The notes under the pieces: model-generated
Seen by the model: only the letters and a program-made list of their open reading frames with translations
Database searches by the model: none
What the model was told of the DNA's origin: nothing
From: DASUAS01 sp963809795
Lineage (GTDB): Bacteria; Actinomycetota; Acidimicrobiia; IMCC26256; DASPTH01
Length of the DNA stretch: 64,000 nucleotides
Reading direction: 5' to 3'
Assembly (NCBI GenBank): GCA_963809795.1
Contig: CAWELN010000030.1
Span: 62,001-126,000 of the forward strand
Shown: piece by piece, positions 7,271 to 16,237 of the stretch
How positions within the stretch are numbered: the stretch's first letter is position 1
Layout of the letters: each line of letters opens with the position of its first letter
Position numbers and translations under genes: made by a program

Positions 7271-8350
7271 TCACGCGGCGACTTCGTCGACCTCGATCCC
7301 CGGCGCGCGCCGTCGAATACGAGACGCCACCGAGCCGCGGACGAGGTTCGTCAGCCGCGAGCGGCGTGTGCCGACCACCACGCGACGAGCGCGCTCACTG
7401 CGGGCCAGATCGCCCAGCGTGTCCGCCGCGTTCACTCCGTAGACCTCCCGATACCGCGCTCCGACGCCCTCCGCCATCTCCCGGTACTGATCCAGGCGCG
7501 CGTGCTCGCGCCCGAGCCCGTCCTGGAGCTCGACGTGCACGACCTCGAGCTCGGCGTCGTCCTCACCCGCCAGCACGGCGGCGTGCTCGATCACAGCCTG
7601 TCCACGGACCGAGCTGGAGACCCCGGCGATCACCTTCTGTCGCTCAGGGGCCTCGCGGTCGAGAAACGCAAAGGTCTCCTCGACGCTGCCGTCGAGCCAC
7701 GACCGGGCGAGCTTGTCCAGAAGCTTCAGATTCGACGGCCGGAAGTAGTTGGCGAGAGCTCCGCCGACCCCATCGGCGGAATACACCTGGCCATCGGCAA
7801 TGCGACGCCGCAATGCCTCGGGCGGGAGATCGACCAGGACGACGTCGCCCGCACGCACCACGTCGTCGGGCACACCCTCGAGCGCGCCGGCGCCGGTGAT
7901 GCGCGCGGCGACGTCGCGCACCGAGAGCAAGTTGGCGGCGTTGACCGTCGTCATCACGTCGATGCCTGCATTCAAGAGGTCCTGCACGTCCTGATGCCGC
8001 GCCCGACCGTCGACACCGGTGTGCGCCAGCTCGTCGACGAGCACGACGTCGGGTCTGCGCTCGATGACAGCCGAGACGTCGAGGTCCTCGAACGGGACTC
8101 CGCGATGTGCCACCACACGGGCCGGGACGATCTCGAGTTGCTGCGCCTGCTCGCGAGTCGCGGCGCGGCCGTGGCGCTCCACCCAACCCACGACCACATC
8201 CTCGCCGGTCTCAGCTCGTGCACGACCGTCCCGGAGCATCCGAAACGTCTTCCCGACACCCGGGGCCGTTCCGAGATAGGTCACGAGGTGCCCTACCCCG
8301 CGACCGTTCACGGGGGACGAAGACGGCACCACCCGGTCGTCCATGCACAA
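7271..8350 (-). CDS. Orphan KdpD-type sensor (KdpD N-terminal plus universal-stress domain, no kinase)
   Basis: About 359 residues. The first 220 or so match the KdpD N-terminal domain: a Walker A-like GTAPGVGKTFRML, a VVGWVERHGR strand, the VDELAHTG motif and the characteristic FRPSNLKLLDKLARSW. A universal stress protein-like domain follows, with the nucleotide-loop region VVVGTRRSRLTNLVRGSVASRI near the end. A full KdpD sensor kinase has in addition four membrane segments and a histidine kinase, all missing here, and no kdpFABC or kdpE gene is near. Orphan KdpD-like proteins of this length occur in other bacteria, and some bind c-di-AMP through the USP domain, but that cannot be shown for this one. 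Starts at ATG 8350 or 8344. Confidence 0.85.
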   Translation of the reverse strand: MCMDDRVVPSSSPVNGRGVGHLVTYLGTAPGVGKTFRMLRDGRARAETGEDVVVGWVERHGRAATREQAQQLEIVPARVVAHRGVPFEDLDVSAVIERRPDVVLVDELAHTGVDGRARHQDVQDLLNAGIDVMTTVNAANLLSVRDVAARITGAGALEGVPDDVVRAGDVVLVDLPPEALRRRIADGQVYSADGVGGALANYFRPSNLKLLDKLARSWLDGSVEETFAFLDREAPERQKVIAGVSSSVRGQAVIEHAAVLAGEDDAELEVVHVELQDGLGREHARLDQYREMAEGVGARYREVYGVNAADTLGDLARSERARRVVVGTRRSRLTNLVRGSVASRIRRRAPGIEVDEVAA

Positions 8351-8446
8351 TCACTTCACCAACTCGGGACGGCGCAAACCTGTGACCGATGCGATGAGCC
8401 CGACGCGGGCCGGTGGCGTCATCTCGGGACGAGTCGGGCCGAGCGC

Positions 8447-10342
8447 TCAGGGCCGGTTGGTCATCTCGCCGACGATCTCCGGCAGCATGACGCGTGCCGC
8501 GGCCTCGATGAGGGCGAGGTGTGAGAACGCCTGGGGGAAGTTCCCGAGGTGCCGGCCGGTGTCGACGTCGAATTCCTCGGCGTAGAGCCCGAGCGGTGAC
8601 GCAATGCGCAGGAGCCGTTCCATGAGGTCGCGTGCGTCCTGGAGCTGGCCGATGACGGCGAGCGCGGAGACGAGCCAGAACGAGCAGATCAGGAAGGTGC
8701 CTTCCTTGCCCGCGAACCCGGTGTCGGTCTCGTCGGTGCGGTAGCGCAGCACGAATCCGTTCTCGGTCAGGTCGGTGGCGATCGCGTTGACCGTGGCGCG
8801 CAGCCGGTCGTCGTCGGGCGGGAGGAAGCCGAAGATGGCGGCGAGCAGCACCGAGGCATCGAGTGCATCGGTCGCGTAGTGCTGGCGCAGGACGCCCTGG
8901 TCGGTGGTCCCGTTGGTGAGGATGTCGTCGTGGATCTCTTTGGCGGTCGCTCGCCATTGCTCGGCGCGCTGCGCGTCGCCGCGGATCTCGGCGAGGCTGG
9001 CCGCCCGGTCGAGCGCGACCCAACACATCAACTTCGAGGAGACGTACTGCTGGGGTGCACCGCGCGCTTCCCAGATGCCCTGGTCGGGCTCGCGCCAGAC
9101 CTTGGTCGCGCACTCGGCCTGCGATTCGACGATCGGCCACAGGCGGCGCGGCAGCCGGTTCGAGTGGCGGGTGTGGAGGAGGATCGAATCGAGCACGGCA
9201 CCGAACACGTCGTTCTGACGTTGGTCGAACGCGCCGTTGCCGATTCGTACCGGGCGAGCGCCGGCGTAACCGGAGAGATCGTCGCGCGTCGACTCGGTGA
9301 GATCGCGACGTCCGTCGATCCCGTACATGATCTGGAGCGATCCGTCCTCGGTGGCCTCGACGTCGGCGACGAACTCCATGAACTCGTCGGCTTCCAAGTC
9401 GAGGGTCAAGTAGTGCAGCGCCTGCAGGGTGAAGGTCGAGTCACGCATCCAGGTGTAGCGGTAGTCCCAGTTCCGTTCGCCGCCCGGCGTCTCGGGCAGC
9501 GACGTCGTGAGGGCGGCAACGGTGGCACCGGTCGGCATGTAGGTGAGGCCCTTGATGGTGAGGGCCGACCGTTGGATCGGATCGCGCCAACGGTGGTCCG
9601 GGATCCGGGCGCGTCCGATCCAGGCCCGCCAGAACCGGATCGTCCGCTCGATCCGCGCGTTGGCATCGTCGACGTCGGCCGGCGCCGCGAGGTCATGGGC
9701 CCACGACAGCGCGCAGTAGGCCTTGTCGCCCGCTTCGAGCGTGTGTCGGGCGCGAACGCGGTTGCCCTCGACGCCGAGCGCGAGGTCCGACTGCAGGCGC
9801 AGCGTCAGGCCATCAGAGGACGCATCGGCGGCGCGGTGGCCGCCGTCGACCAGCGTCCACTCCGCCGGTGTTCGGCCGTAGTCGAAGGCCGGCTCGCAGA
9901 CCAGCTCGACCTCCACGCGCCCGTCGATGCATTCGACCGTCCTGACGAGCATGTGTTCGGCGTCGTCGTCGGCCGGTGGCCGGGTGTGCGGTGTGACCAG
10001 GTCGTCGCGGTCGCCCGGTCCCATCGTGAGCGCGTCGCGCACGACGACCCATCCGGCGGGGGTCTTCCACGTGGTGACGACCACGTTCGTGCCCGGCTCG
10101 TGAGCACGTGCGGTGGGATGACTGATGTTGAACGGGCCGAAGCGGAAGAACCCGGCTTCGCGGTCGAGGAGGCTGCCGAAGACGCTCTGGGAGTCGAAGG
10201 CGGGGACGCAGAGCCAGTCGATCGCGCCGTCGGGGGCGATCAGGGCGCCGGTGTGGCAGTTCGAGATGAACGCGTAGGCGTCGATCGCCGGGAACGGCGA
10301 GGGCGCGGCGGCGCTCTGCGGCTCACCGGACGATGCGGTCAT
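8447..10342 (-). CDS. Glycoside hydrolase family 15 protein (glucoamylase/trehalase-like)
   Basis: A 631-residue cytoplasmic enzyme without signal peptide. The N-terminal domain opens with IDAYAFISNCHTGALIAPDGAIDWLCVPAFDSQSVFG, the usual trehalase-like N-domain of bacterial GH15 proteins. The (alpha/alpha)6 barrel follows, with NWDYRYTWMRDSTFTLQAL, and the C-terminal HYATDALDASVLL and GKEGTFLICSFWLVSAL segments. Actinobacterial relatives have been shown to be either trehalases or glucan hydrolases, so the substrate is open. Its ATG overlaps the stop of zwf (ATGA), so the two should be translated together, which suggests released glucose enters the pentose phosphate pathway after phosphorylation. 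Confidence 0.9.
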   Translation of the reverse strand: MTASSGEPQSAAAPSPFPAIDAYAFISNCHTGALIAPDGAIDWLCVPAFDSQSVFGSLLDREAGFFRFGPFNISHPTARAHEPGTNVVVTTWKTPAGWVVVRDALTMGPGDRDDLVTPHTRPPADDDAEHMLVRTVECIDGRVEVELVCEPAFDYGRTPAEWTLVDGGHRAADASSDGLTLRLQSDLALGVEGNRVRARHTLEAGDKAYCALSWAHDLAAPADVDDANARIERTIRFWRAWIGRARIPDHRWRDPIQRSALTIKGLTYMPTGATVAALTTSLPETPGGERNWDYRYTWMRDSTFTLQALHYLTLDLEADEFMEFVADVEATEDGSLQIMYGIDGRRDLTESTRDDLSGYAGARPVRIGNGAFDQRQNDVFGAVLDSILLHTRHSNRLPRRLWPIVESQAECATKVWREPDQGIWEARGAPQQYVSSKLMCWVALDRAASLAEIRGDAQRAEQWRATAKEIHDDILTNGTTDQGVLRQHYATDALDASVLLAAIFGFLPPDDDRLRATVNAIATDLTENGFVLRYRTDETDTGFAGKEGTFLICSFWLVSALAVIGQLQDARDLMERLLRIASPLGLYAEEFDVDTGRHLGNFPQAFSHLALIEAAARVMLPEIVGEMTNRP

Positions 10343-11730
10343 TGGGTGATCCAGGGGTCACGCCAGCGACCGTGACCGGCCACCAGCTGCGACGCGGCGT
10401 CGGGCCCCCAGGAGCCGGGCACGTAGGAGTGCACGGGTGGCGGCGCGTCGAGCAACGGCTGCATGATCCGCCACTGTTCCTCGACCATGTCCTGCCGCGA
10501 GAAGCGCACGGTCTGGCCGACCATCGCGGCATGCAGGAGCACCTCGTAGGGCGTGGCGCCTTCGCCGCCTTGCTCGGAGAACTCCACGTCGAACTGGATC
10601 GGCCGGGCGACGGGTGATTCGGCCTGCCGAGCTTCGAGCTCGAGGCGAATCCCGGTGGAGGGATCGAGCTTGATGACCACCTGGTCCGGTTCCGAGGACG
10701 CGTCGCGCAAGCCGAAGCCGAGATTCGGTGGCTTCTTGAACACCAAACGCACCTCGGTCTGGGTGACCGGCAGCCGCTTGCCGGTGCGGATGAAGAACGG
10801 CACGCCCGACCAGCGCCAGTTCTCGATGTTCAACCGCAGCGCCGCGAAGGTCTCGGTCGTCGAGCCGGCGGCGACACCATCGATCGCCTGGTAGCCGTCG
10901 TACTGGCCGCGCACGTAGTGCGCCGGGTCGCCGGGGACGACCGCCTTGAACAACGCGGTCTGCGCATCCTTGAGGGTCTCGGGATCGCCCCCCGCGGGCG
11001 CCTCCATCGCGGTGGCCGCGACGACCTGCAGGAGGTGGTTCACCACCACATCGCGCAGGGCCCCGACGGGATCGTAGAAATGACCGCGGTCCTCGACACC
11101 GAAGTCCTCCGCCATCGTGATCTGCACACTCTCGACGTAGTTGCGGTTCCACGTCGGCTCGACCATGGTGTTGCCGAACCGGAAATAGAGCGCCTCCTCG
11201 AGTCCCATCTTGCCGAGATAGTGGTCGATACGCAGGAGCTGCGATTCGTCGATGTACTGGTGGAGCTCCTGGGCGAGCGCCTTCGCCGACGCGAGATCGT
11301 GCCCGAAGGGCTTCTCGACCACCACGCGGGCGTGCTCGGTGAGCCCGGCGCCGGCGAGACCCTTGACCACTCTCCCGAACAGGAACGGCGGGATCTCCAG
11401 GTAGAACACCGGCTGCTGGGCACCCTTGAGCGCCGCGCCGACGCGACCGTAGGTGGCGTCGTCCCCGAAGTCGCCGCTGACATAGCTCAACCGGCTCGCC
11501 AGACGGGAGAAGATGTCTTCGTCGAGCTGTTCGCCGGTCCCGATGATCGAGGTCCGTGCCCGCTCGACCAGCTGGTCGATGCTCCAGTCGTCAGCGGCAA
11601 CGCCGACGATCGGGCAATCCAACAGCTTGCGCTGTTCGAGCCGGTACAACGAGCGGAACGTCATCACCTTCGCCAGATCGCCCGTGATCCCGAAGATCAC
11701 GAAGACGTCGCAGCCGGTTGGTTCAGCCAT
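10339..11730 (-). CDS. zwf: Glucose-6-phosphate 1-dehydrogenase
   Basis: A 463-residue enzyme that oxidises glucose 6-phosphate to 6-phosphogluconolactone with NAD(P)+, the first step of the oxidative pentose phosphate pathway. The Rossmann motif GITGDLAK is near residue 13 and the active-site signature RIDHYLGK near 170, with the catalytic histidine of the family. C-terminal substrate region is complete. The frame stays open upstream of 11730, but the ATG there begins the recognisable enzyme. It lies 11 bases after the GMC oxidoreductase and overlaps the GH15 gene by four bases, so the three form an operon. Confidence 0.96.
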   Translation of the reverse strand: MAEPTGCDVFVIFGITGDLAKVMTFRSLYRLEQRKLLDCPIVGVAADDWSIDQLVERARTSIIGTGEQLDEDIFSRLASRLSYVSGDFGDDATYGRVGAALKGAQQPVFYLEIPPFLFGRVVKGLAGAGLTEHARVVVEKPFGHDLASAKALAQELHQYIDESQLLRIDHYLGKMGLEEALYFRFGNTMVEPTWNRNYVESVQITMAEDFGVEDRGHFYDPVGALRDVVVNHLLQVVAATAMEAPAGGDPETLKDAQTALFKAVVPGDPAHYVRGQYDGYQAIDGVAAGSTTETFAALRLNIENWRWSGVPFFIRTGKRLPVTQTEVRLVFKKPPNLGFGLRDASSEPDQVVIKLDPSTGIRLELEARQAESPVARPIQFDVEFSEQGGEGATPYEVLLHAAMVGQTVRFSRQDMVEEQWRIMQPLLDAPPPVHSYVPGSWGPDAASQLVAGHGRWRDPWITQ

Positions 11731-11741
11731 GGTGGGGTTCC

Positions 11742-13301
11742 CTACTTCAGACGCTCGGTCAGGTGCTCGCCGACGCGGATGGCGTTCGCGATCGCGGTCA
11801 GGGCCGGGTTCACGGCACCGATGCTGGGGAAGAAGCTCGTGTCGACCACGTACAGGTTGTCGAGCTCGTGGGTCTTGCAGTGCTCGTCGAGCACCGAGGA
11901 TGCGGGGTCGCTCCCGAAACGGGCTGTGCCCGCCTGGTGCGCGCAACCGGCGACGGGGATGTTCATGTCCATGTAGAAGTTCTTGTCGAGCACGTGGTGT
12001 TGCGCCAGGCCGACGTGGTTCAGGATCTCCTTCAGCTCGTGGTAGAGGCGGTCGGCCTCGTCGTCGTTGGTCGAGTGGTAGGCGAGGCGGACGTTCCCGT
12101 CGGTGTCGAGCGTGACGCGATTCTCGGGCTTGGGGAGGTCTTCGGTGGTGAGCCAGAAGTCGACGGCATGCTCGGCGGTGTCGGAGAGGCTCCATCGCGG
12201 CGCCAGCTTCGTGAGCTTGGGTTCCTCGCCCTTCATCGCCGCCGCGTTCGACTTGCCGACCATCTGGATGTTGCCGACCGGCCAGTCGTAGCCGTCGGCG
12301 CCGAAGTAGAAGTCGTTGATCGCCAGGGTCTTCTGGAAGACCGTCTCGTTGAGCTCCTTCGACAGCGCGACGACTGCCTTGCTGTTGTGGAACATGTAGT
12401 TCCGGCCCACCTGGTCGGAGCCGTTGGCCAGGCCGTTCGGATGCTGGTCAGTCGCCGAGCGGAGGAGGATCTTGGCGCTGTTCGCGGCGCCGGCCGACAC
12501 CACCACCACGTCGGCGCGGTACTGCTCTTCGTTTCCCCCTCGCGCGACGACGACGTTGGTGATCGAGCGGCCGGACGAGTCGGTCTCGAGCCGCGTCACC
12601 TCGGCGTCGACGAGGAGCGTCACGTTCGGCAACCCGAGCACCGGTCGTACCGCGATGGTCTCCGCGTCGGACTTGGCGTGGACGAGACACGGATACCCGT
12701 CACACCAGGCGCACCGGATGCAGGTGCTGCGCGCCTGGTCGGCCTCGTCGAGCAGGATCCCGCACGGCGCGTGGAACGGGTGGTACCCGCCGCGTTCGAG
12801 GTCGTCGACGAGCTGCTGGATGCGAGGCTCGTGCGACACCGCCGGCCACGGGTACTGCTTGCTCCAGTGCCCCTCGGTCGGGTCTTCACCATGGTTGCCG
12901 TGCACCTGGTAGAGCCACTCGGCCTTGGTGTAGTAGGGCTCGAAGTCGTCGTACGACACCGGCCAGGCCGGCGACATCCCGTCGACGTGCTTCAGCTCGC
13001 CGAAGTCCTGGGGTCGGAGCCGGTAGAGCGCGGCGCCGTACATCTTCGTCGCACCGCCGACGAAGTAGTGCACCTGCGGTTGGAACGCGGTGCCGTCGGC
13101 GTCGTACCACGTGTCGGGCGAGATGTAACGCCCGTCGACGAACACCGGGTCGGGATCCCAGTTCGCCATCTCGCGCGGCAGGAAGTTCCCCCGTTCGAGC
13201 AACAGGATGCGCTTCCCCGACGGAGCCAGGGTGTGCGCCAGCGTCCCACCACCCGCGCCGGTGCCGATGATGATCACGTCGAAGTGCTCCGGCATGTGCA
13301 A
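11742..13301 (-). CDS. GMC-type FAD-dependent oxidoreductase
   Basis: A 519-residue flavoprotein (starting at 13301 or at the second Met, 13295). The FAD-binding motif IIIGTGAGGGTLAH is at the N-terminus, then an ER/GN-containing acidic loop, a FVGGATKMYGAALYRLRPQDF segment, and a C-terminal GMC domain with GCAHQAGTARFG and VNPALTAIANAIRVGEHL, which carries the catalytic His/Asn region. A cysteine cluster CIRCAWCDGYPC lies around residues 200-211, as in GMC proteins that resemble sugar or polyol dehydrogenases. The substrate is unknown; the operon with zwf and a GH15 enzyme points to a sugar or sugar alcohol. Confidence 0.9.
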   Translation of the reverse strand: MHMPEHFDVIIIGTGAGGGTLAHTLAPSGKRILLLERGNFLPREMANWDPDPVFVDGRYISPDTWYDADGTAFQPQVHYFVGGATKMYGAALYRLRPQDFGELKHVDGMSPAWPVSYDDFEPYYTKAEWLYQVHGNHGEDPTEGHWSKQYPWPAVSHEPRIQQLVDDLERGGYHPFHAPCGILLDEADQARSTCIRCAWCDGYPCLVHAKSDAETIAVRPVLGLPNVTLLVDAEVTRLETDSSGRSITNVVVARGGNEEQYRADVVVVSAGAANSAKILLRSATDQHPNGLANGSDQVGRNYMFHNSKAVVALSKELNETVFQKTLAINDFYFGADGYDWPVGNIQMVGKSNAAAMKGEEPKLTKLAPRWSLSDTAEHAVDFWLTTEDLPKPENRVTLDTDGNVRLAYHSTNDDEADRLYHELKEILNHVGLAQHHVLDKNFYMDMNIPVAGCAHQAGTARFGSDPASSVLDEHCKTHELDNLYVVDTSFFPSIGAVNPALTAIANAIRVGEHLTERLK

Positions 13302-13450
13302 CCTCTCACGCGTCTCGTATGGCGCGAACGTGAAGCGACACCGCGCATCTTGTCAGCCGCGCTCCTCTGGGACAAGATGGCGCGGCCGCGCACGTCGACA
13401 TGAACAACCGGTAAACGGCCTTCGACGACGCTCGCACGCATGGAGGACGA

Positions 13451-14812
13451 GTGACGCACCACGTGGTCGTGGTCGGGGGAGGCTTCGGCGGGTTGCCCGC
13501 GGCCCGTTTCCTCGGTCACGTCGAGGGCGTCGAGGTGACGCTCGTCGACCGACGGAACCACCATCTCTTCCAGCCGCTGCTGTACCAGGTCGCGACCGGC
13601 ATGCTCCCGCCCGGGCAGATCGCGCCCCCGCTCCGACACGTGCTGCGCCGCCTTCCCAGCGTCTCCGTCGAGCTCCTCGAGGTCGAGGGGTTCGATCTCG
13701 AACGCCGCGTCGTGCACGCGATCCGGGAGCCGGGCGGAGAGCACGTCGAGCTCTCGTACGACACGCTGATCGTCGCCGCGGGGGCTGGTCAGTCCTACTT
13801 CGGCCACGACGAGTTCGCGCTCTACGCGCCCGGCATGAAGACGATCGACGACGCCATGGAGCTGCGGCGCCGCATCCTGGGCGCGCTCGAGCTCGCCGAG
13901 ACGGCCACCACGCCCGAGGAACGGCGGGAATGGCTCACCATCGTCGTCGTGGGCGCCGGTCCCACCGGAGTCGAGCTCGCGGGGCAGATCCGCGAGCTGG
14001 CCGCCCGGAGCCTGCACCGTGAGTTCTCGTCGTTCGATCCGACGTCCGTGCGGGTGGTGCTCGTCGACGGCGGCAAGGAGCCACTCGCTGCCTTCGGCGA
14101 TCGGTTGGGCGCGGCCGCCGTCCGCCAGCTCGAAGACCTCGGTGTGGAACTGCGTATGAACGCGCGCGTGACCCACGTCGACGGACGCGGCGTCGACGTC
14201 GAGACGAAGGGCGGCACCGAGCGCATCGTCGCCCGGACCGTGGTCTGGGCGGCGGGGGTCCAGGCGTCCCCGCTCGCCGCCACGCTCGCCGACGCGACCG
14301 GCGCGCAGACCGACCGCGCCGGGCGGATCGCGGTGCTGCCCGACCTCACGCTCCCCGGCCACCCCGAGGTCTTCGCGGTGGGCGACATGGTCACGTACAA
14401 GGACCTCCCCGGCGTCGCGGAGGTCGCCATGCAAGGAGGGCTGCACGCCGCGAACACGATCAAACGCCGCCTCCACGGCGACACGCGATCCGTGCCGTAC
14501 CGCTACCGGGATCTCGGGACCGTGGCCACGATCGGACGGTTCCGCGCGGTGTGCAGCGTCCGCGGGATTCGCCTCAGCGGGTTGCCTGCGTGGATGGTCT
14601 GGCTGTTCGTCCACCTCGCCTTCCTGAACGGGTTCGGGAGTCGCTTCGCGACCCTTCGCCGATGGATGACGTCGATGCTCGGACGCGCCCGACCGGAACG
14701 CGTCTTCAGCGTCGCGCACACCGGAGGCGACCTGAGCACCCCCGCCTCCGTCCGCGCCGTGGTGCAGCCGACCCAGTTTCCGGCTCAGGATGCGCCCGGT
14801 AGTCACGAGTGA
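13451..14812 (+). CDS. ndh: Type II NADH:quinone oxidoreductase (NDH-2)
   Basis: A 453-residue flavoprotein starting at GTG 13451 behind a GGAGGA ribosome site. Two nucleotide-binding motifs are present: VVVGGGFGGLPAARFL for FAD at the N-terminus and VVVGAGPTGVELAGQI near residue 165 for NADH. FQPLLYQVATGMLPPGQIAPPLR and EVFAVGDMVTYK are family signatures, and a hydrophobic LPAWMVWLFVHLAFLNGF near the C-terminus probably attaches it to the membrane. It feeds electrons from NADH to quinone without pumping protons. Its stop overlaps the start of cydA, so NADH dehydrogenase and bd oxidase form a complete short respiratory chain. Confidence 0.93.
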   Translation: MTHHVVVVGGGFGGLPAARFLGHVEGVEVTLVDRRNHHLFQPLLYQVATGMLPPGQIAPPLRHVLRRLPSVSVELLEVEGFDLERRVVHAIREPGGEHVELSYDTLIVAAGAGQSYFGHDEFALYAPGMKTIDDAMELRRRILGALELAETATTPEERREWLTIVVVGAGPTGVELAGQIRELAARSLHREFSSFDPTSVRVVLVDGGKEPLAAFGDRLGAAAVRQLEDLGVELRMNARVTHVDGRGVDVETKGGTERIVARTVVWAAGVQASPLAATLADATGAQTDRAGRIAVLPDLTLPGHPEVFAVGDMVTYKDLPGVAEVAMQGGLHAANTIKRRLHGDTRSVPYRYRDLGTVATIGRFRAVCSVRGIRLSGLPAWMVWLFVHLAFLNGFGSRFATLRRWMTSMLGRARPERVFSVAHTGGDLSTPASVRAVVQPTQFPAQDAPGSHE

Positions 14813-16237
14813 TGGTCCTTCCGTTCGCCGTCGACCCGGTGCCGTGGGCACGTGCGCAGATGGCGTTCACGCTCGGCTTCCACATCATCCTGGTTCCGCT
14901 CGGGGTGTCGTGGGCGTTCATGACGCTGGTGGCGAACCACCGCGCCATCAAGAAGAACGATGCCGACGCGTTGTTGCTCGCCCAACGGTGGTCCAAGTAC
15001 ATGGCGGTGACGTTCGCGGTGGGCGCGGTCACCGGCACGGTGCTCACGTTCGAGTTCGGGTTGCTGTGGCCGAACTTCATGGGCAAGTTCGGCGCCGCGT
15101 TCGGGATCCCGTTCGCGATCGAAGGACTGTTCTTCTTCGCCGAGGCGATCTTCATCGCCATCTACATCTACGGCTGGAAACGCCTGAAGCCGTGGCCCCA
15201 CTTCTGGACCGGCGTCCCGATCGTGATCGCCGGCATCGGGGGCGTGGCGTCGGTGGTCGCGGCGAACTCGTGGATGAACGAGCCGGGCGGGTTCGATCTG
15301 AACTCGGCCGGCAAGGTCGTCAACGTCGATCCGATCGCGGTGATCTTCAACAACGCGATGCCCTACGAGACCGCGCACATGCTCGTCGCCGCCTACCTCG
15401 TCGGCGGGTTCCTCATCGCTTCGGTGTACGCGGGCGCGTACCTGCGCGGCCGTCGCGACCGCTATCACCGACTCGGGTTCATCATCCCGTTCACCGTCGC
15501 CGCCATCGCCGCCCCGATCCAGATGTTCGTGGGTGACGAGGTGGCCCGGTGGGTGTACAACAACGAACCGACCAAGTTCGCCGCCATCGAGCTCGTCCCC
15601 AAGACGTCCAGCGACGTGCCCGAGACCATCCTCGGGCACCTGAACTCCAAGGGGCAGGAGGTCGGCGGGTTCGCCATCCCCGGCCTGGCGTCGTGGCTCT
15701 CCGATCCGGCGACGGGAACGTCCACCGTGGTGAAGGGGCTCGACTCGGTGCCGGCCAGCCAGCGACCGACCGACGCCGAGGTGAACGTCGTGCACCTGGC
15801 GTGGGACGTCATGGTGGGGATGGCGACCCTGTTGTTCCTGCTGGCGGCGTGGTACGCGCTGTCGTGGCTCTTCCGGCGCGACAACCCGAGGCTGAAGCTG
15901 TTCTGGTGGCTCGCCGCCGCCGCCGGCGTCGCGTCGATCCTCGCGCTCGAGGCCGGTTGGGTCGTCACCGAGGTCGGTCGCCAACCCTGGATCGTCTTCG
16001 ACTACTTCACGGTGAAGCAGGCGGCGACGCCCAACCACGGCGTGTGGGCGACGTTCCTGATCATCGTGGTGCTCTACGTGGGTGTCGGCGTGACGCTGGT
16101 GCTGATCCTGCGGCGGATGAGCCGGCGCTGGCGCGAGCAACCCGCGCTGGCCGAGACCGAGACCGACGTGCCGTACGGCCCGCGCGGAACCGATCCCGGT
16201 CGACTCGGCGGTCGACGAGCAGGAGCCGGTCGGATGA
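14809..16237 (+). CDS. cydA: Cytochrome bd ubiquinol oxidase subunit I, frameshifted near its end
   Basis: About 470 residues from GTG 14809 or ATG 14812. The signature regions of the haem-binding subunit are present: ARAQMAFTLGFHIILVPLGVSW with a haem ligand His, the GRQPW motif in VVTEVGRQPWIV, and multiple membrane helices. The Q-loop is short. As given, the frame runs on into cydB without a stop. From about 16186 the codons become poor in third-position GC, while the neighbouring frame stays GC-rich and ends PVDSAVDEQEPVG at TGA 16235-16237, which overlaps the cydB ATG. One extra base near 16183-16190 explains this better than a true fusion. Confidence 0.9.

Noticed and set aside
11731..12195. 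Longer zwf start reaching into the GMC gene
   Set aside because: The added part is an out-of-frame reading of the GMC oxidoreductase and is Arg/Pro-rich. ATG 11730 starts the G6PDH fold.
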